Origin: Intrasporangium flavum | GTDB lineage: Bacteria; Actinomycetota; Actinomycetes; Actinomycetales; Dermatophilaceae | Length of the DNA stretch: 64,000 bases | NCBI RefSeq assembly: GCF_001956915.1 | Contig: NZ_MLJO01000015.1 | Location: forward strand, 42,020-106,019 | Direction of reading: 5' to 3' | Part shown: piece after piece, positions 16,868 to 24,668 of the stretch | Layout: the number at the start of each line of letters is the position of its first letter | Numbering within the stretch: the first letter of the stretch is position 1 | Notes under the pieces: generated by a model | Told to the model about the DNA's origin: nothing | The model's input: only the letters and a program-made list of their open reading frames with translations | Database searches by the model: none | Translations under genes and position numbers: made by a program

Positions 16868-17760
16868 GAGGGCACCTCCTGGAGGGGGGGACGGGTGGTC
16901 GGGCGTCGGGTAGGGAGCGCTCCGGCCGCACGCTCGGCGGCGCGGAGGAACCGCAGGCTCTGGGCCGCGAGGGTCGGGGCGGCCCACGGGTGGCGGGGCA
17001 GCTCGACCGACACGAGGCCGCGGTAGCCGACGGCGCGGAAGGCGGCGAGCACGGGCGGCACGTCGACCTCGCCCTCGCCGAACGGCAGGTGCTCGTGCAC
17101 GCCGCGGCGCATGTCGTCGATCTGCACGTTGGCCAGGTGCGGGCCGGCCGCGAGGACGACGGCTGCGGGGTCGTCGTCCTCGACGCACCGCAGGTGGCCG
17201 ACGTCGATCGTCAGGCGCAGGCGGTCCGGGTCGCCGAGGCGCCGGCGCAGGTCGAGCACGTCGGCGACACGCTCGACGACCATGCCGGGCTCGGGCTCGA
17301 CCGCGAGGTCGACGCCGTGCGCGTCGGCCACCGGCAGCACCTGCGCGATGCCGTCGTCGACGCGTCGGAGCAGCTCGGTGGTCGGCACCCCGACGGGCGC
17401 CACCCCGCTCCAGCACGACACGACGGGCGCCCCGAGGTCGGCGGCGATGCGGACCGCGCGGTGCAGCAGGTCGACCCGGCGTTCGCGCCCGGCGTCGGAG
17501 ACGAGCGTCGGCTCGTGCTTGAGCCGCGGGTCGAGGAGGAACCGGGCGCCCGTCTCGACGACGACGTCGAGCGCGTACCGGTCGAGCAGCGCCCGCACCC
17601 GACGGACGCGTGCCGCGACGTCGCGGGCGAACGGGTCGAGGTGCGCGTGGTCGAGGGTGAGGGCGACCCCCTCGTAGCCGAGGTCGGCGAGCAGGGCGAG
17701 CGCGTCCTCGAGCCGGTGGTCGGTGAACCCGTTGAGGCCGTAGCCGAAGCGCAGGCTCAT
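16864..17760 (-). CDS. Second TIM-barrel sugar isomerase/epimerase of the ebo operon
   Basis: The 298-residue AP-endonuclease-2-like TIM barrel carries Leu-Ala-Val-Glu-Pro-Glu-Pro-Gly-Met (Glu metal ligand, near residue 160), Thr-Ile-Asp-Val-Gly-His-Leu (near 198), Ala-Asn-Val-Gln-Ile-Asp-Asp-Met (near 225) and Leu-Val-Ser-Val-Glu-Leu-Pro-Arg-His (near 268). These give the four-ligand set of isomerase/epimerase enzymes. It is coupled at both ends: its ATG overlaps the eboC stop and its stop overlaps the eboA start. This gene is not one of the six named ebo genes. It probably processes a sugar or cyclitol intermediate made or used by the neighbouring cyclase and prenyltransferase, which is inference. 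Confidence 0.8.
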   Translation of the reverse strand: MSLRFGYGLNGFTDHRLEDALALLADLGYEGVALTLDHAHLDPFARDVAARVRRVRALLDRYALDVVVETGARFLLDPRLKHEPTLVSDAGRERRVDLLHRAVRIAADLGAPVVSCWSGVAPVGVPTTELLRRVDDGIAQVLPVADAHGVDLAVEPEPGMVVERVADVLDLRRRLGDPDRLRLTIDVGHLRCVEDDDPAAVVLAAGPHLANVQIDDMRRGVHEHLPFGEGEVDVPPVLAAFRAVGYRGLVSVELPRHPWAAPTLAAQSLRFLRAAERAAGALPTRRPTTRPPLQEVPS

Positions 17761-18680
17761 GTCGGCGACACCACCCGCATCGCGAGGCGTCCCGCGGGCA
17801 CCGAGGCCGCGAGCGCCAGCGCGACCTCCGGCCGACCGCGTCCGGCGACGAGCGAGCCCTGCAGCGGGACGAACCCGCGGATGCCGTGGCCCGTGGCGCG
17901 CCGGACGGTGACCGCGTCGGGCGACCGGACCGCGTCGAGCTGCGCGCTCAGCACGCCCCGGGCGTACCAGGCGGCCATGCCGGTGGACAGCGCGAGCGAG
18001 CCGGCCCGGCGCAGGCGCGAACCGCGGCGGGTGTCGGGTCGGGTGTCGGTCCTGCCCGCGAGCCCGCCGACGAGCGCGCTGGCCGTGGCGACGGCGGCGG
18101 TGCCGACTGCCACGGCACGGGCCGTCGAGGCTGAGCCGCCGTGCACCTCGCCGCGGCTCAGCGCGGTGACGCCGGCCGTGTGCGCCCCGACGAGGGCCGC
18201 GGGAACGAGCGCGGTGCGGATCCCCCCGAGCCCGCCCGCGCTCGCCCCGAGCGCGACGTCGAGCGCGCGCGTCGAGGCCATCGTGGCCGCGCCGAGCGGG
18301 CCGTCCTTGGGGCCGAGGTCGTAGGCCCAGACAGCAGCGGCGAGCAGGGCCGCCACGGCAGCGCCCGCGCGCCCGGCCGCGGCACCGGCCACGGCGACCC
18401 CGCCGACCGTCAGTCCGGCGGCCACGCCGAGCGCCGTCCCGGCGGGCACGCGCCCGGAGGGGATCGGCCGCTCCGGCCGCTCGGTGGCGTCGACGTCGCG
18501 GTCGGCCCAGTCGTTGAGCGCCATGCCGGCCCAGTAGAGGCACGTCGACGCGACCGGCAGCAGCAGGGTGCGGCGCCCGCCGGGCCAGCCCGCGGCCGCC
18601 GCGCCGGTGAGGGTGTCCCCGGGCACGGTCAGCGCGGCCGGTGCGCGCACCAGATCGGCGAGGTCGCGCAGCGTGGTCAC
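17757..18680 (-). CDS. eboC: UbiA-family prenyltransferase EboC
   Basis: The 307-residue integral membrane protein has about eight or nine hydrophobic segments. The first UbiA motif Asn-Asp-x2-Asp-x3-Asp is complete at residues 56-64 (Asn-Asp-Trp-Ala-Asp-Arg-Asp-Val-Asp). A Tyr-Asp-Leu-Gly-Pro-Lys-Asp segment near residue 128 stands for the second Asp-rich site. Such enzymes transfer a polyprenyl group to a small acceptor in the membrane. The GTG start overlaps the stop of the upstream cyclase-like gene, so the two are made together. In ebo clusters this gene is eboC. What it prenylates here is not known; a cyclitol phosphate is a possible acceptor. Confidence 0.83.
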   Translation of the reverse strand: MTTLRDLADLVRAPAALTVPGDTLTGAAAAGWPGGRRTLLLPVASTCLYWAGMALNDWADRDVDATERPERPIPSGRVPAGTALGVAAGLTVGGVAVAGAAAGRAGAAVAALLAAAVWAYDLGPKDGPLGAATMASTRALDVALGASAGGLGGIRTALVPAALVGAHTAGVTALSRGEVHGGSASTARAVAVGTAAVATASALVGGLAGRTDTRPDTRRGSRLRRAGSLALSTGMAAWYARGVLSAQLDAVRSPDAVTVRRATGHGIRGFVPLQGSLVAGRGRPEVALALAASVPAGRLAMRVVSPT

Positions 18681-19837
18681 GACGCCGCCGCCCCCTCGCC
18701 GCCGGCCACCCAACCGCGCAGCGTCTCGAGCTGCTCGAAGAGGCGGTGCTCGTCGGAGCCCACCGGGTCCTTGAAGAAGAAGCCCCACTCCGGCACCGGA
18801 CCGACGAGGCCGCGGCGCAGCGCGAGGTCGGCGAGCCGGGCCAGGTCGATGACGAGGGGCGCCGCGAGCGCGGAGTCGCAGCCCTGCCAGGTGAACTGGA
18901 GCGACATCCTCGTCCCGAGGAACCCGGAGAAGGTCACGTGGTCCCACGCGGTCTTCCAGTCGCCGAGGTCGGTGATGTTGTCGATGTGCACCGGCCCCTC
19001 GACGGGGTAGCCGAGCATCGCCTCGAGTCCCTTGGCCTTGCTCCGCGACTTGCTCTCCCGGGCCTCGGGGTCGGCGAGGGTGGCGCCGTCGCCGCCGCCG
19101 AGCAGGTTGGCCCCGGCCCAGGAGCGCACCCGCAGCGAGCGCGCGGCGAACATCGGGGCGAGAACCGTCTTGACGAGGGTCTCGCCGGTCTTGCCGTCGC
19201 TGCCGCCCCACGGCAGGCCGTGCCGCTCGGCGAGCTCGGCCAGCGCGGGCAGGCGGGCCCCGGTCGAGGGCGTGAAGTCGACGAAGGCGGCGCCGGCGAT
19301 AAAGGCCGCGGCCGCGTACACGGCACTCGACGGCAGCGGCGAACCGCCTGCGTCCCAAGCGGACTCGAGGGCGGCCAGCGACAGATGGGTCGGTTCGACC
19401 TCGACCGGCGGCTCCGTCGAGGACACGTTGACGACGACGACCCGGGCCAGGCCCTCGACGCGTCGGAAGTCGGTGATGTCGGCGGCGAGACGGCGCACCG
19501 CGTCGCCCTGCGGCTCCGCCCCGGGCGCGTACCCGGGCCGCAGTCGGGTGTCGACGCGCTCGAGCTCGTCGTGGACGAGCGGCAGTGCCGCGCCGGGCAC
19601 CACGCCGGCGTCGGCGAGCGCCGCCGCCCGCTTGGCCAGGGGCACCTCGGCGACGTCGTGGCCGCCGAGGACGATCCGGTCGAGGCCGGTCACGTGCTCG
19701 CGCAGGCCCGCCTGCTCGGTGACGAGCCCGTCGGGGCCGCTGCCGCCGGCCGCGATCACCGCGAGCCCGGTGGCCACCGTCGTCGCGACGCTGCCGCGGG
19801 CCCCGACCAGCCAGAGCCCGGTCCTGTCGTTGCTCAT
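18677..19837 (-). CDS. Myo-inositol-1-phosphate synthase-like NAD-dependent cyclase
   Basis: The 386-residue protein has a Rossmann start, Leu-Val-Gly-Ala-Arg-Gly-Ser-Val-Ala-Thr-Thr (residues 10-20), and the inositol-phosphate-synthase core. Gly-Ser-Asp-Gly-Lys-Thr-Gly-Glu-Thr is near 212, Lys-Thr-Val-Leu-Ala-Pro-Met-Phe near 223, Gly-Ala-Asn-Leu-Leu-Gly-Gly near 244 and Ser-Lys-Ala-Lys-Gly near 268. In the family this reaction turns glucose-6-phosphate into inositol-3-phosphate. The sequence differs from my recollection of the usual short actinobacterial Ino1, so it is probably a paralogue dedicated to the ebo operon, where it stands in the place of the sugar-phosphate cyclase EboD. A GAAGGAGAT site precedes ATG 19837. 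The exact product is not certain. Confidence 0.78.
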   Translation of the reverse strand: MSNDRTGLWLVGARGSVATTVATGLAVIAAGGSGPDGLVTEQAGLREHVTGLDRIVLGGHDVAEVPLAKRAAALADAGVVPGAALPLVHDELERVDTRLRPGYAPGAEPQGDAVRRLAADITDFRRVEGLARVVVVNVSSTEPPVEVEPTHLSLAALESAWDAGGSPLPSSAVYAAAAFIAGAAFVDFTPSTGARLPALAELAERHGLPWGGSDGKTGETLVKTVLAPMFAARSLRVRSWAGANLLGGGDGATLADPEARESKSRSKAKGLEAMLGYPVEGPVHIDNITDLGDWKTAWDHVTFSGFLGTRMSLQFTWQGCDSALAAPLVIDLARLADLALRRGLVGPVPEWGFFFKDPVGSDEHRLFEQLETLRGWVAGGEGAAAS

Positions 19838-19874
19838 GTCGATCTCCTTCGATCTGCCGTGGCCCCCCACGTGT

Positions 19875-19886
19875 GGCACGTGTGCC
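19875..19886. promoter_or_regulatory. GGCACGTGTGCC inverted repeat upstream of the ebo operon
   Basis: GGCAC-GT-GTGCC lies about 40 bases before the first gene of the operon, beside another CACGTG at 19868-19873. Two CACGTG cores nine bases apart suggest a regulator site. No clear -35/-10 pair could be set. Confidence 0.35.
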
Positions 19887-19908
19887 GTGCCCTCCCCTCC
19901 CCCGGGGT

Positions 19909-19944
19909 GGTGACCCGGCGGCGGTCGCCCGCCGCCGGGTCACC
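19909..19944 (-). terminator. Strong hairpin terminator after the sugar dehydrogenase gene
   Basis: A 16-bp perfect stem (arms 19909-19924 and 19929-19944, GGTGACCCGGCGGCGG) with a 4-base loop lies 16 bases past the stop of the minus-strand dehydrogenase gene. There is no clear U-tract. It separates that operon from the ebo operon. Confidence 0.8.
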
Positions 19945-19960
19945 CGTCATCTCCCTCCGG

Positions 19961-22900
19961 TCACCTCAGCGAGGCGATGACCGCCCTCGCGTCACGCTGC
20001 AGCGCGGCGCGGGCCGCGGCGTCCGACACGTTGGCCGGCTGGCCGGCGAGCGTCACGAACTCCTGCAGCTGCGACACCGCAGCGGCCGTCCGACCGCCTG
20101 CGACGTGCTTGGCGGCCTGCTCGAGACGCTTCTCGAGCAGCGGCTCGCCCGCCTTCGTCACGAAACCCTCGCGGGCCAGGCGCTCGGTGAGGGCCGTCAG
20201 CTCGGCCAGCGACGTCGTCGTCGTGAACGTCGTCGTGGTCGTGCGGACCAGACCCGCCTTGTCCTTCGCCGTCACGACGAGGGTGTGGCTGCCGAGCGGC
20301 AGGCGCCAGAGGGCCAGCGGCTGGTCGGCCGCGACCGTGGCCCCGTCCACCGTCGCGGTGACGGTGTCGATGCCGCTCGTGGCGTCGGTCGCCGTCCACG
20401 TGACGTCCTTCGAGGTGCCGACGGACCCGCCGTCAGTGACCCCGGAGACCGCCACCGTGGGCTGCGTCTTGTCGAGCTTCACCGTGACGGAGCCGACCTC
20501 GGAGACGTTGCCGCCGTTGTCGGTGGCCCGGTAGAGCACCGTCGTCGTGCCCTCGGTAGAGACCGTGAGCGCGGTGTTGGCGTTGACCCACGTCGCGCCG
20601 CCGTCGGTCGAGCGCTGGCGCGAGGCGACGGTGCCGTTGTCGGTCGCGTTGACCGTCACGGTGACGTTGCTCGTCCACCAGCCGTTCGCGCCGTTCGGCG
20701 TCGCGGGGCTGAGCGTCGCCGACACCGTCGGCGGCGTCGTGTCGGCCACGCCGTCACCGACGAACGAGAGCGCGTCGAGCACGACCCCACCCGTCGAGGT
20801 GACGAAGAGGCGCCCGGTGCCGGTCGGCTTCGACGACAGAGTCGCCGCCGTGTCGGACCAGCCGGTGCTGTTCACCGCGACCGTCCCGAACGGCGTCGCA
20901 GTCGGCGAGTTCCAGCGCAGCGACAGCGTGCCCTGGCCCGACGCGCGGGCCGTGATGCCGGTGATGCCGATGAGGTTGGCCGGGTCCCAGCCGAGGTGGT
21001 CACCGGCGTCGAGCGAGGTGACCTTGCGCAGGCCGCTCGCCGTCGTGTCGCCGACGATCTCGACGCCCTGGGTCAGGTCGGCCCACTCGGCCTCCTGCTT
21101 CTTCGGGTTGAGGATGAGCTGCTCGGTCGTCGTCGCCGCCGGGACGCCCGCGTGGCCGTTGTCGGTGTAGGTGATGACGACGACGCCGAAGATGTTCTCG
21201 GTCTCGCCGTGCTCGGTCGCGTCGGCCGGGGTCGGGATCGCGAACTGGCATCCCGTGCCCTGGCTCAGCGGGTGGGCGTGCGCGTCGTGCCCGAGACCGA
21301 AGGTCCACGTGACGCGCGAGCACACCGTCGCGGTGCCGTCCTCGGGGTCCGAGGTCTTGACGTCGAACGGGACGGCCTGGCCCCAGTCGAAGAAGGCACC
21401 GTTCGGCGGGGTGGTGATGTTCACCGTCGGGGCGACGTTGCCGACGCTGATCGACGTGCTCGTCAGGCCGCGACGGCCCTCCGGGTCGGTGACCCGCAGC
21501 CGCGCCGTGTACTTGCCGAGCTCGGTGTAGGTGAAGGACGCCGTGACACCGGTGGCGTCGAACGTGCCGTCACCGTTGAAGTCCCACTCGTAGGTGAGGG
21601 CCTTGCCCTCGGGGTCGACCGAGCCGGACGCGTCGAAGGCGACCGTGAGCGGCGCGGTGCTGCTGCTCAGCGGGGTGGCCTTGATGCTGGCCTGCGGCGC
21701 CTTGTTCCCCGGCGAGTAGTCGATGCGGTAGAGGCCCGCGTCGGGGTTCTGCCGGAAGAAGCCGTCGCCGTAGTCGAGGACGTAGAGCGAGCCGTCCGGC
21801 CCGAACTCGATGTCGATCGGGCTGTCGGTGATCGGCTGGCCGTTCGTCTCGAGGGCCTTGTTGGGCAGGAACTGCTCGATGTGGTCGACCGGTCCGTTCG
21901 GCCACTGCACGGTGAAGGCGGCGAGGTAGTCCTGCGAGAACTCGGCGAAGAACGCCTTCTTGTCCCAGTACGCCGGGAACTTCGTCGTCGACGGGTTGTC
22001 GGCGTCGTAGTGGTAGACCGGGCCGCCCATCGGGCCCTGGCCGCCCTGCGGGTCGAAGTCGGTCAGCTCCGGCCACGGCTGGTCGGTCGACCGGTCGCCG
22101 TAGTAGAGCGTGGCGGTCGTGGCCGGCGGCACCTGCGCCAGGCCGGTGTTCCAGCGCGAGTTGTTCTGCGCGCCGGCGTTGCAGTCGAACCATGGGCCGG
22201 GCGTCGCCGTCGCGTAGTTCCACTCGTTGTAGTTGGCGTTCGGGCCGTGGCAGTACGGCCAGCCGCCGTTGATCGGCCGGTCGATCGCCGTCGTCATCCA
22301 CTCGACGTAGCCCATCGGGCCGCGCTGCGGGTCGGCGGCACCGGCGTCGGGGCCGTAGTCGCCCCACGTCACCGAGTTCGTCTCCGGGTCGACGTCCATG
22401 CGGAACGGGTTGCGCACGCCCATGACGAAGATCTCCGGACGCGTCTTGGCCGTGCCCGGCGCGAAGAGGTTGCCGGCCGGGATCGTGTAGCGGCCGTCGG
22501 CCTCGACGTGGACGCGCAGGATCTTGCCGCGCAGGTCGTCGGTGTTGCCCGCGCCGCGGCGCGAGTCGAGGCCCGGGTTCATGCCCGGGGCGTCGTTGTT
22601 CGGGGCCATGCCGTTGGCGCCCGGCGTGCTGGCCGGGGTGTTGTCGCCGGTCGAGAGGTAGAGGTTGCCGTTCGCGTCGAAGTCGACGTCACCGGCGACG
22701 TGGCAGCACTGGCCCCGCTGTGTCTCGACCTTGATGATGACCTGCTCGGTCGAGAGGTCGAGCTTGTCGGCGGCGGGGTCCCACTTGAACCGGCTGAGCT
22801 GGTTGTAGCCCTTCCACTGGTCCCAGTACGACGCGTCGGCGCCGGCGGGCAGGCTGTTCGGCGCCGAGCCCGTCGGGGTCGTCGTGACGTAGGGCGCCGT

Positions 22901-23305
22901 CATCGTCTTCGGCGCGTAGTAGAGGTAGACCCACTGGTTCGTGGCGAAGTCGGGGTCGAGGGTGACGGTCTGGAGGCCGTCCTCGGAGTTGTTGTAGACC
23001 GGCAGGGTGTTGACGACCTTGGTGACGCCGGTGGCGGGGTCGACGAGGCGGACGTCGCCGTTGCGGGCCGTCGTCAGCACGCGACGGTCCGGCAGGACGG
23101 CCAGGTCGATCGGCTCGCCGGTGTCCTTGGTGAGCGTGATCTTCTCGTAGTTGGACCAGTCGAGGGCGGGGTCGTCGCCGTGGTCGACGCCGTCGTGGGC
23201 GGCGGCGGGCGAGGCGAGCATCCCGCCGAGGGTGGTGAGGGCGAGGACGGCGGCGGCAGTTGCCGCAACCGCCCTCCGCCCTCGGACACGACTTGTAGCA
23301 TTCAT
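19961..23305 (-). CDS. Secreted PQQ-type sugar dehydrogenase with PKD, CBM6-like and Ig-like domains
   Basis: The 1114-residue protein begins with an export signal (residues 1-36, ending Ala-Ser-Pro-Ala-Ala-Ala-His). A six-bladed glucose/sorbosone-dehydrogenase-like propeller covers about 50-530, with the family segments Gly-Asp-Val-Asp-Phe-Asp-Ala-Asn-Gly-Asn-Leu-Tyr, Arg-Asn-Pro-Phe-Arg-Met-Asp and Asp-Ile-Glu-Phe-Gly-Pro-Asp-Gly. A PKD domain (about 535-620), a CBM6-like sugar-binding domain (about 735-850), an Ig-like domain (about 855-950) and a helical tail follow. It likely oxidises a sugar outside the cell while attached to polysaccharide; PQQ dependence is family-based. It is the last gene of the importer operon. 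A long in-frame extension upstream was rejected because ATG 23305 has a ribosome site (GAAGGACG) and a signal peptide. Confidence 0.83.
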   Translation of the reverse strand: MNATSRVRGRRAVAATAAAVLALTTLGGMLASPAAAHDGVDHGDDPALDWSNYEKITLTKDTGEPIDLAVLPDRRVLTTARNGDVRLVDPATGVTKVVNTLPVYNNSEDGLQTVTLDPDFATNQWVYLYYAPKTMTAPYVTTTPTGSAPNSLPAGADASYWDQWKGYNQLSRFKWDPAADKLDLSTEQVIIKVETQRGQCCHVAGDVDFDANGNLYLSTGDNTPASTPGANGMAPNNDAPGMNPGLDSRRGAGNTDDLRGKILRVHVEADGRYTIPAGNLFAPGTAKTRPEIFVMGVRNPFRMDVDPETNSVTWGDYGPDAGAADPQRGPMGYVEWMTTAIDRPINGGWPYCHGPNANYNEWNYATATPGPWFDCNAGAQNNSRWNTGLAQVPPATTATLYYGDRSTDQPWPELTDFDPQGGQGPMGGPVYHYDADNPSTTKFPAYWDKKAFFAEFSQDYLAAFTVQWPNGPVDHIEQFLPNKALETNGQPITDSPIDIEFGPDGSLYVLDYGDGFFRQNPDAGLYRIDYSPGNKAPQASIKATPLSSSTAPLTVAFDASGSVDPEGKALTYEWDFNGDGTFDATGVTASFTYTELGKYTARLRVTDPEGRRGLTSTSISVGNVAPTVNITTPPNGAFFDWGQAVPFDVKTSDPEDGTATVCSRVTWTFGLGHDAHAHPLSQGTGCQFAIPTPADATEHGETENIFGVVVITYTDNGHAGVPAATTTEQLILNPKKQEAEWADLTQGVEIVGDTTASGLRKVTSLDAGDHLGWDPANLIGITGITARASGQGTLSLRWNSPTATPFGTVAVNSTGWSDTAATLSSKPTGTGRLFVTSTGGVVLDALSFVGDGVADTTPPTVSATLSPATPNGANGWWTSNVTVTVNATDNGTVASRQRSTDGGATWVNANTALTVSTEGTTTVLYRATDNGGNVSEVGSVTVKLDKTQPTVAVSGVTDGGSVGTSKDVTWTATDATSGIDTVTATVDGATVAADQPLALWRLPLGSHTLVVTAKDKAGLVRTTTTTFTTTTSLAELTALTERLAREGFVTKAGEPLLEKRLEQAAKHVAGGRTAAAVSQLQEFVTLAGQPANVSDAAARAALQRDARAVIASLR

Positions 23306-23342
23306 CGGTACGTCCTTCTTGACAGAGACGGGCGAAGCCGGT

Positions 23343-23385
23343 CCCCGGGGAGCGCGCCGCTGCAACGGCCATGCACTCCCCGGGG
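23343..23385. terminator. Intercistronic GC hairpin
   Basis: CCCCGGGGAG (23343-23352) pairs perfectly with CTCCCCGGGG (23376-23385), and each arm also contains a self-complementary CCCCGGGG. It sits between the Tat-exported TIM-barrel gene and the dehydrogenase gene. It could be a partial terminator or an mRNA-processing structure. Confidence 0.55.
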
Positions 23386-23448
23386 GTCGGCGTTGATGCT
23401 TTCCGACAGGGTGAGGCGTCGGGGTGGTGTCGGTGCTGGGTGACGGGC

Positions 23449-24573
23449 TCAGCCGCGGAGCGCGGCCATGGCGTCGTAGCTGACCTGGGCGAACTCGAGT
23501 GACTGCCCCGGGTTGGCCGTGCCGCCGGGAGCGGTGTCCTGCTCCCACATCGGGTTGTGCCAGCCCTTGGAGCCGACCCGGCGCAGGAACGTCGAGTAGT
23601 CGATGTCGCCCTGGCCGAACGGGGCCATGACGTAGCCGTTGGCCTGGGTCGTGTCGGACTTGCCGTCCTTGGCGTGGAACAGCGGGAACCGCTTCGTCTG
23701 GGCCTCGACGACGGCGGCCGGGTCGAAGACCGAGGTCACCGTCGAGCCGTCGGCCGCCGTGTACGACTTGTGCTTGTACTGCGCGACGTGCGCCCAGAAG
23801 ATGTCCATCTCGAGGAACACGTACTTCGGGTCGGTGTTGGCGAGGAAGTACTCGAGACGCCGGACGCCGGACGAGCGCGTCGGGCGACCGAGGGCGTCGA
23901 GCGGGCCGCTGTCGAGCAGGAAGCTGTAGGCCACGTCGTGGTTGTGCGTGTAGAGCTTGAGGCCGTGCTTGGTCAGGGCGCGCTCGCCGAGGACGTTCCA
24001 CCGGGCGGCCGCGGCCTCCCAGTCGGCGAGGTAGCCGCTGCTCGTCGGGTCGCTGCCGGTGCCGACGTGCGTCATGCCGAGGATGTTGGCGGTCTCGCAC
24101 ATCGCGTCGAAGCTCGCGAGCGTCGCGTCGGTGATCGTCGAGGGGACCGTGCCGTGGTTGCCCTCGGCCTCGATCCCGTTGTCGTCGAGCCAGGTTCGCA
24201 GCAGCTTGGCACCGTCGGGGTTGTTGACGTTGCCGCCGGGGGCGTTCGCGTGCTGGCTGTAGCCGGCGAACTCGATCTGGGTGTAGCCGATGCGGCCGAG
24301 CTCCTCGATGACGGCCTTGAACCCCGACGCGTACGGCGAGGTGGCGGGGTCGCGCGAGATGGCGTCGCGCACCGTGTAGAGGATGATGCCGCGCTTGGAC
24401 TGCGGGATGAGGACCCCGTTGGCGTTGCCCGTGGCCGCCGCCTGGGCGGTGCCGGCCGAGGCCGCCGTCAGGGCCGCCGCGGCGGCCATTCCCGTGGAGG
24501 CCGCCATGAACTGGCGGCGGTTGAGGCCGAGGCCCTTGGCGAGCTTCAGCGGCTTGACGTCGTTGTCGTGCAT
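23449..24573 (-). CDS. Tat-exported sugar isomerase/epimerase-like TIM-barrel protein
   Basis: The 374-residue protein has a twin-arginine signal, Asn-Arg-Arg-Gln-Phe-Met near residues 18-23, followed by an Ala-rich stretch to about residue 47. It is therefore folded, probably with its metal, before export. The TIM-barrel metal segments follow: Gln-Ile-Glu-Phe-Ala-Gly-Tyr near 99, Tyr-Thr-His-Asn-His-Asp near 208, Leu-Glu-Met-Asp-Ile-Phe-Trp near 252, and Phe-His-Ala-Lys-Asp-Gly near 299. Export of this usually cytosolic family is unusual. It lies between the dehydrogenase and the secreted sugar oxidase, so it may act on the same sugar outside the membrane; that is inference. Confidence 0.83.
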   Translation of the reverse strand: MHDNDVKPLKLAKGLGLNRRQFMAASTGMAAAAALTAASAGTAQAAATGNANGVLIPQSKRGIILYTVRDAISRDPATSPYASGFKAVIEELGRIGYTQIEFAGYSQHANAPGGNVNNPDGAKLLRTWLDDNGIEAEGNHGTVPSTITDATLASFDAMCETANILGMTHVGTGSDPTSSGYLADWEAAAARWNVLGERALTKHGLKLYTHNHDVAYSFLLDSGPLDALGRPTRSSGVRRLEYFLANTDPKYVFLEMDIFWAHVAQYKHKSYTAADGSTVTSVFDPAAVVEAQTKRFPLFHAKDGKSDTTQANGYVMAPFGQGDIDYSTFLRRVGSKGWHNPMWEQDTAPGGTANPGQSLEFAQVSYDAMAALRG

Positions 24574-24668
24574 GTGTGGGTGCTCCTTCGGGGTGTGACA
24601 GAGACGGTGGTGCGGGGACTGCGGCCGGGACTCCTTTCAGGACGGCGGTGACAGACGACCCCCGCGGG

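Noticed and set aside
18641..23443. A 1600-codon open frame on the plus strand opposite the cyclase and dehydrogenase genes
   Set aside because: It is the GC-rich mirror of minus-strand genes, with Arg/Gly/Val-rich low-complexity sequence and no domain. The minus-strand genes have signals, motifs and ribosome sites.
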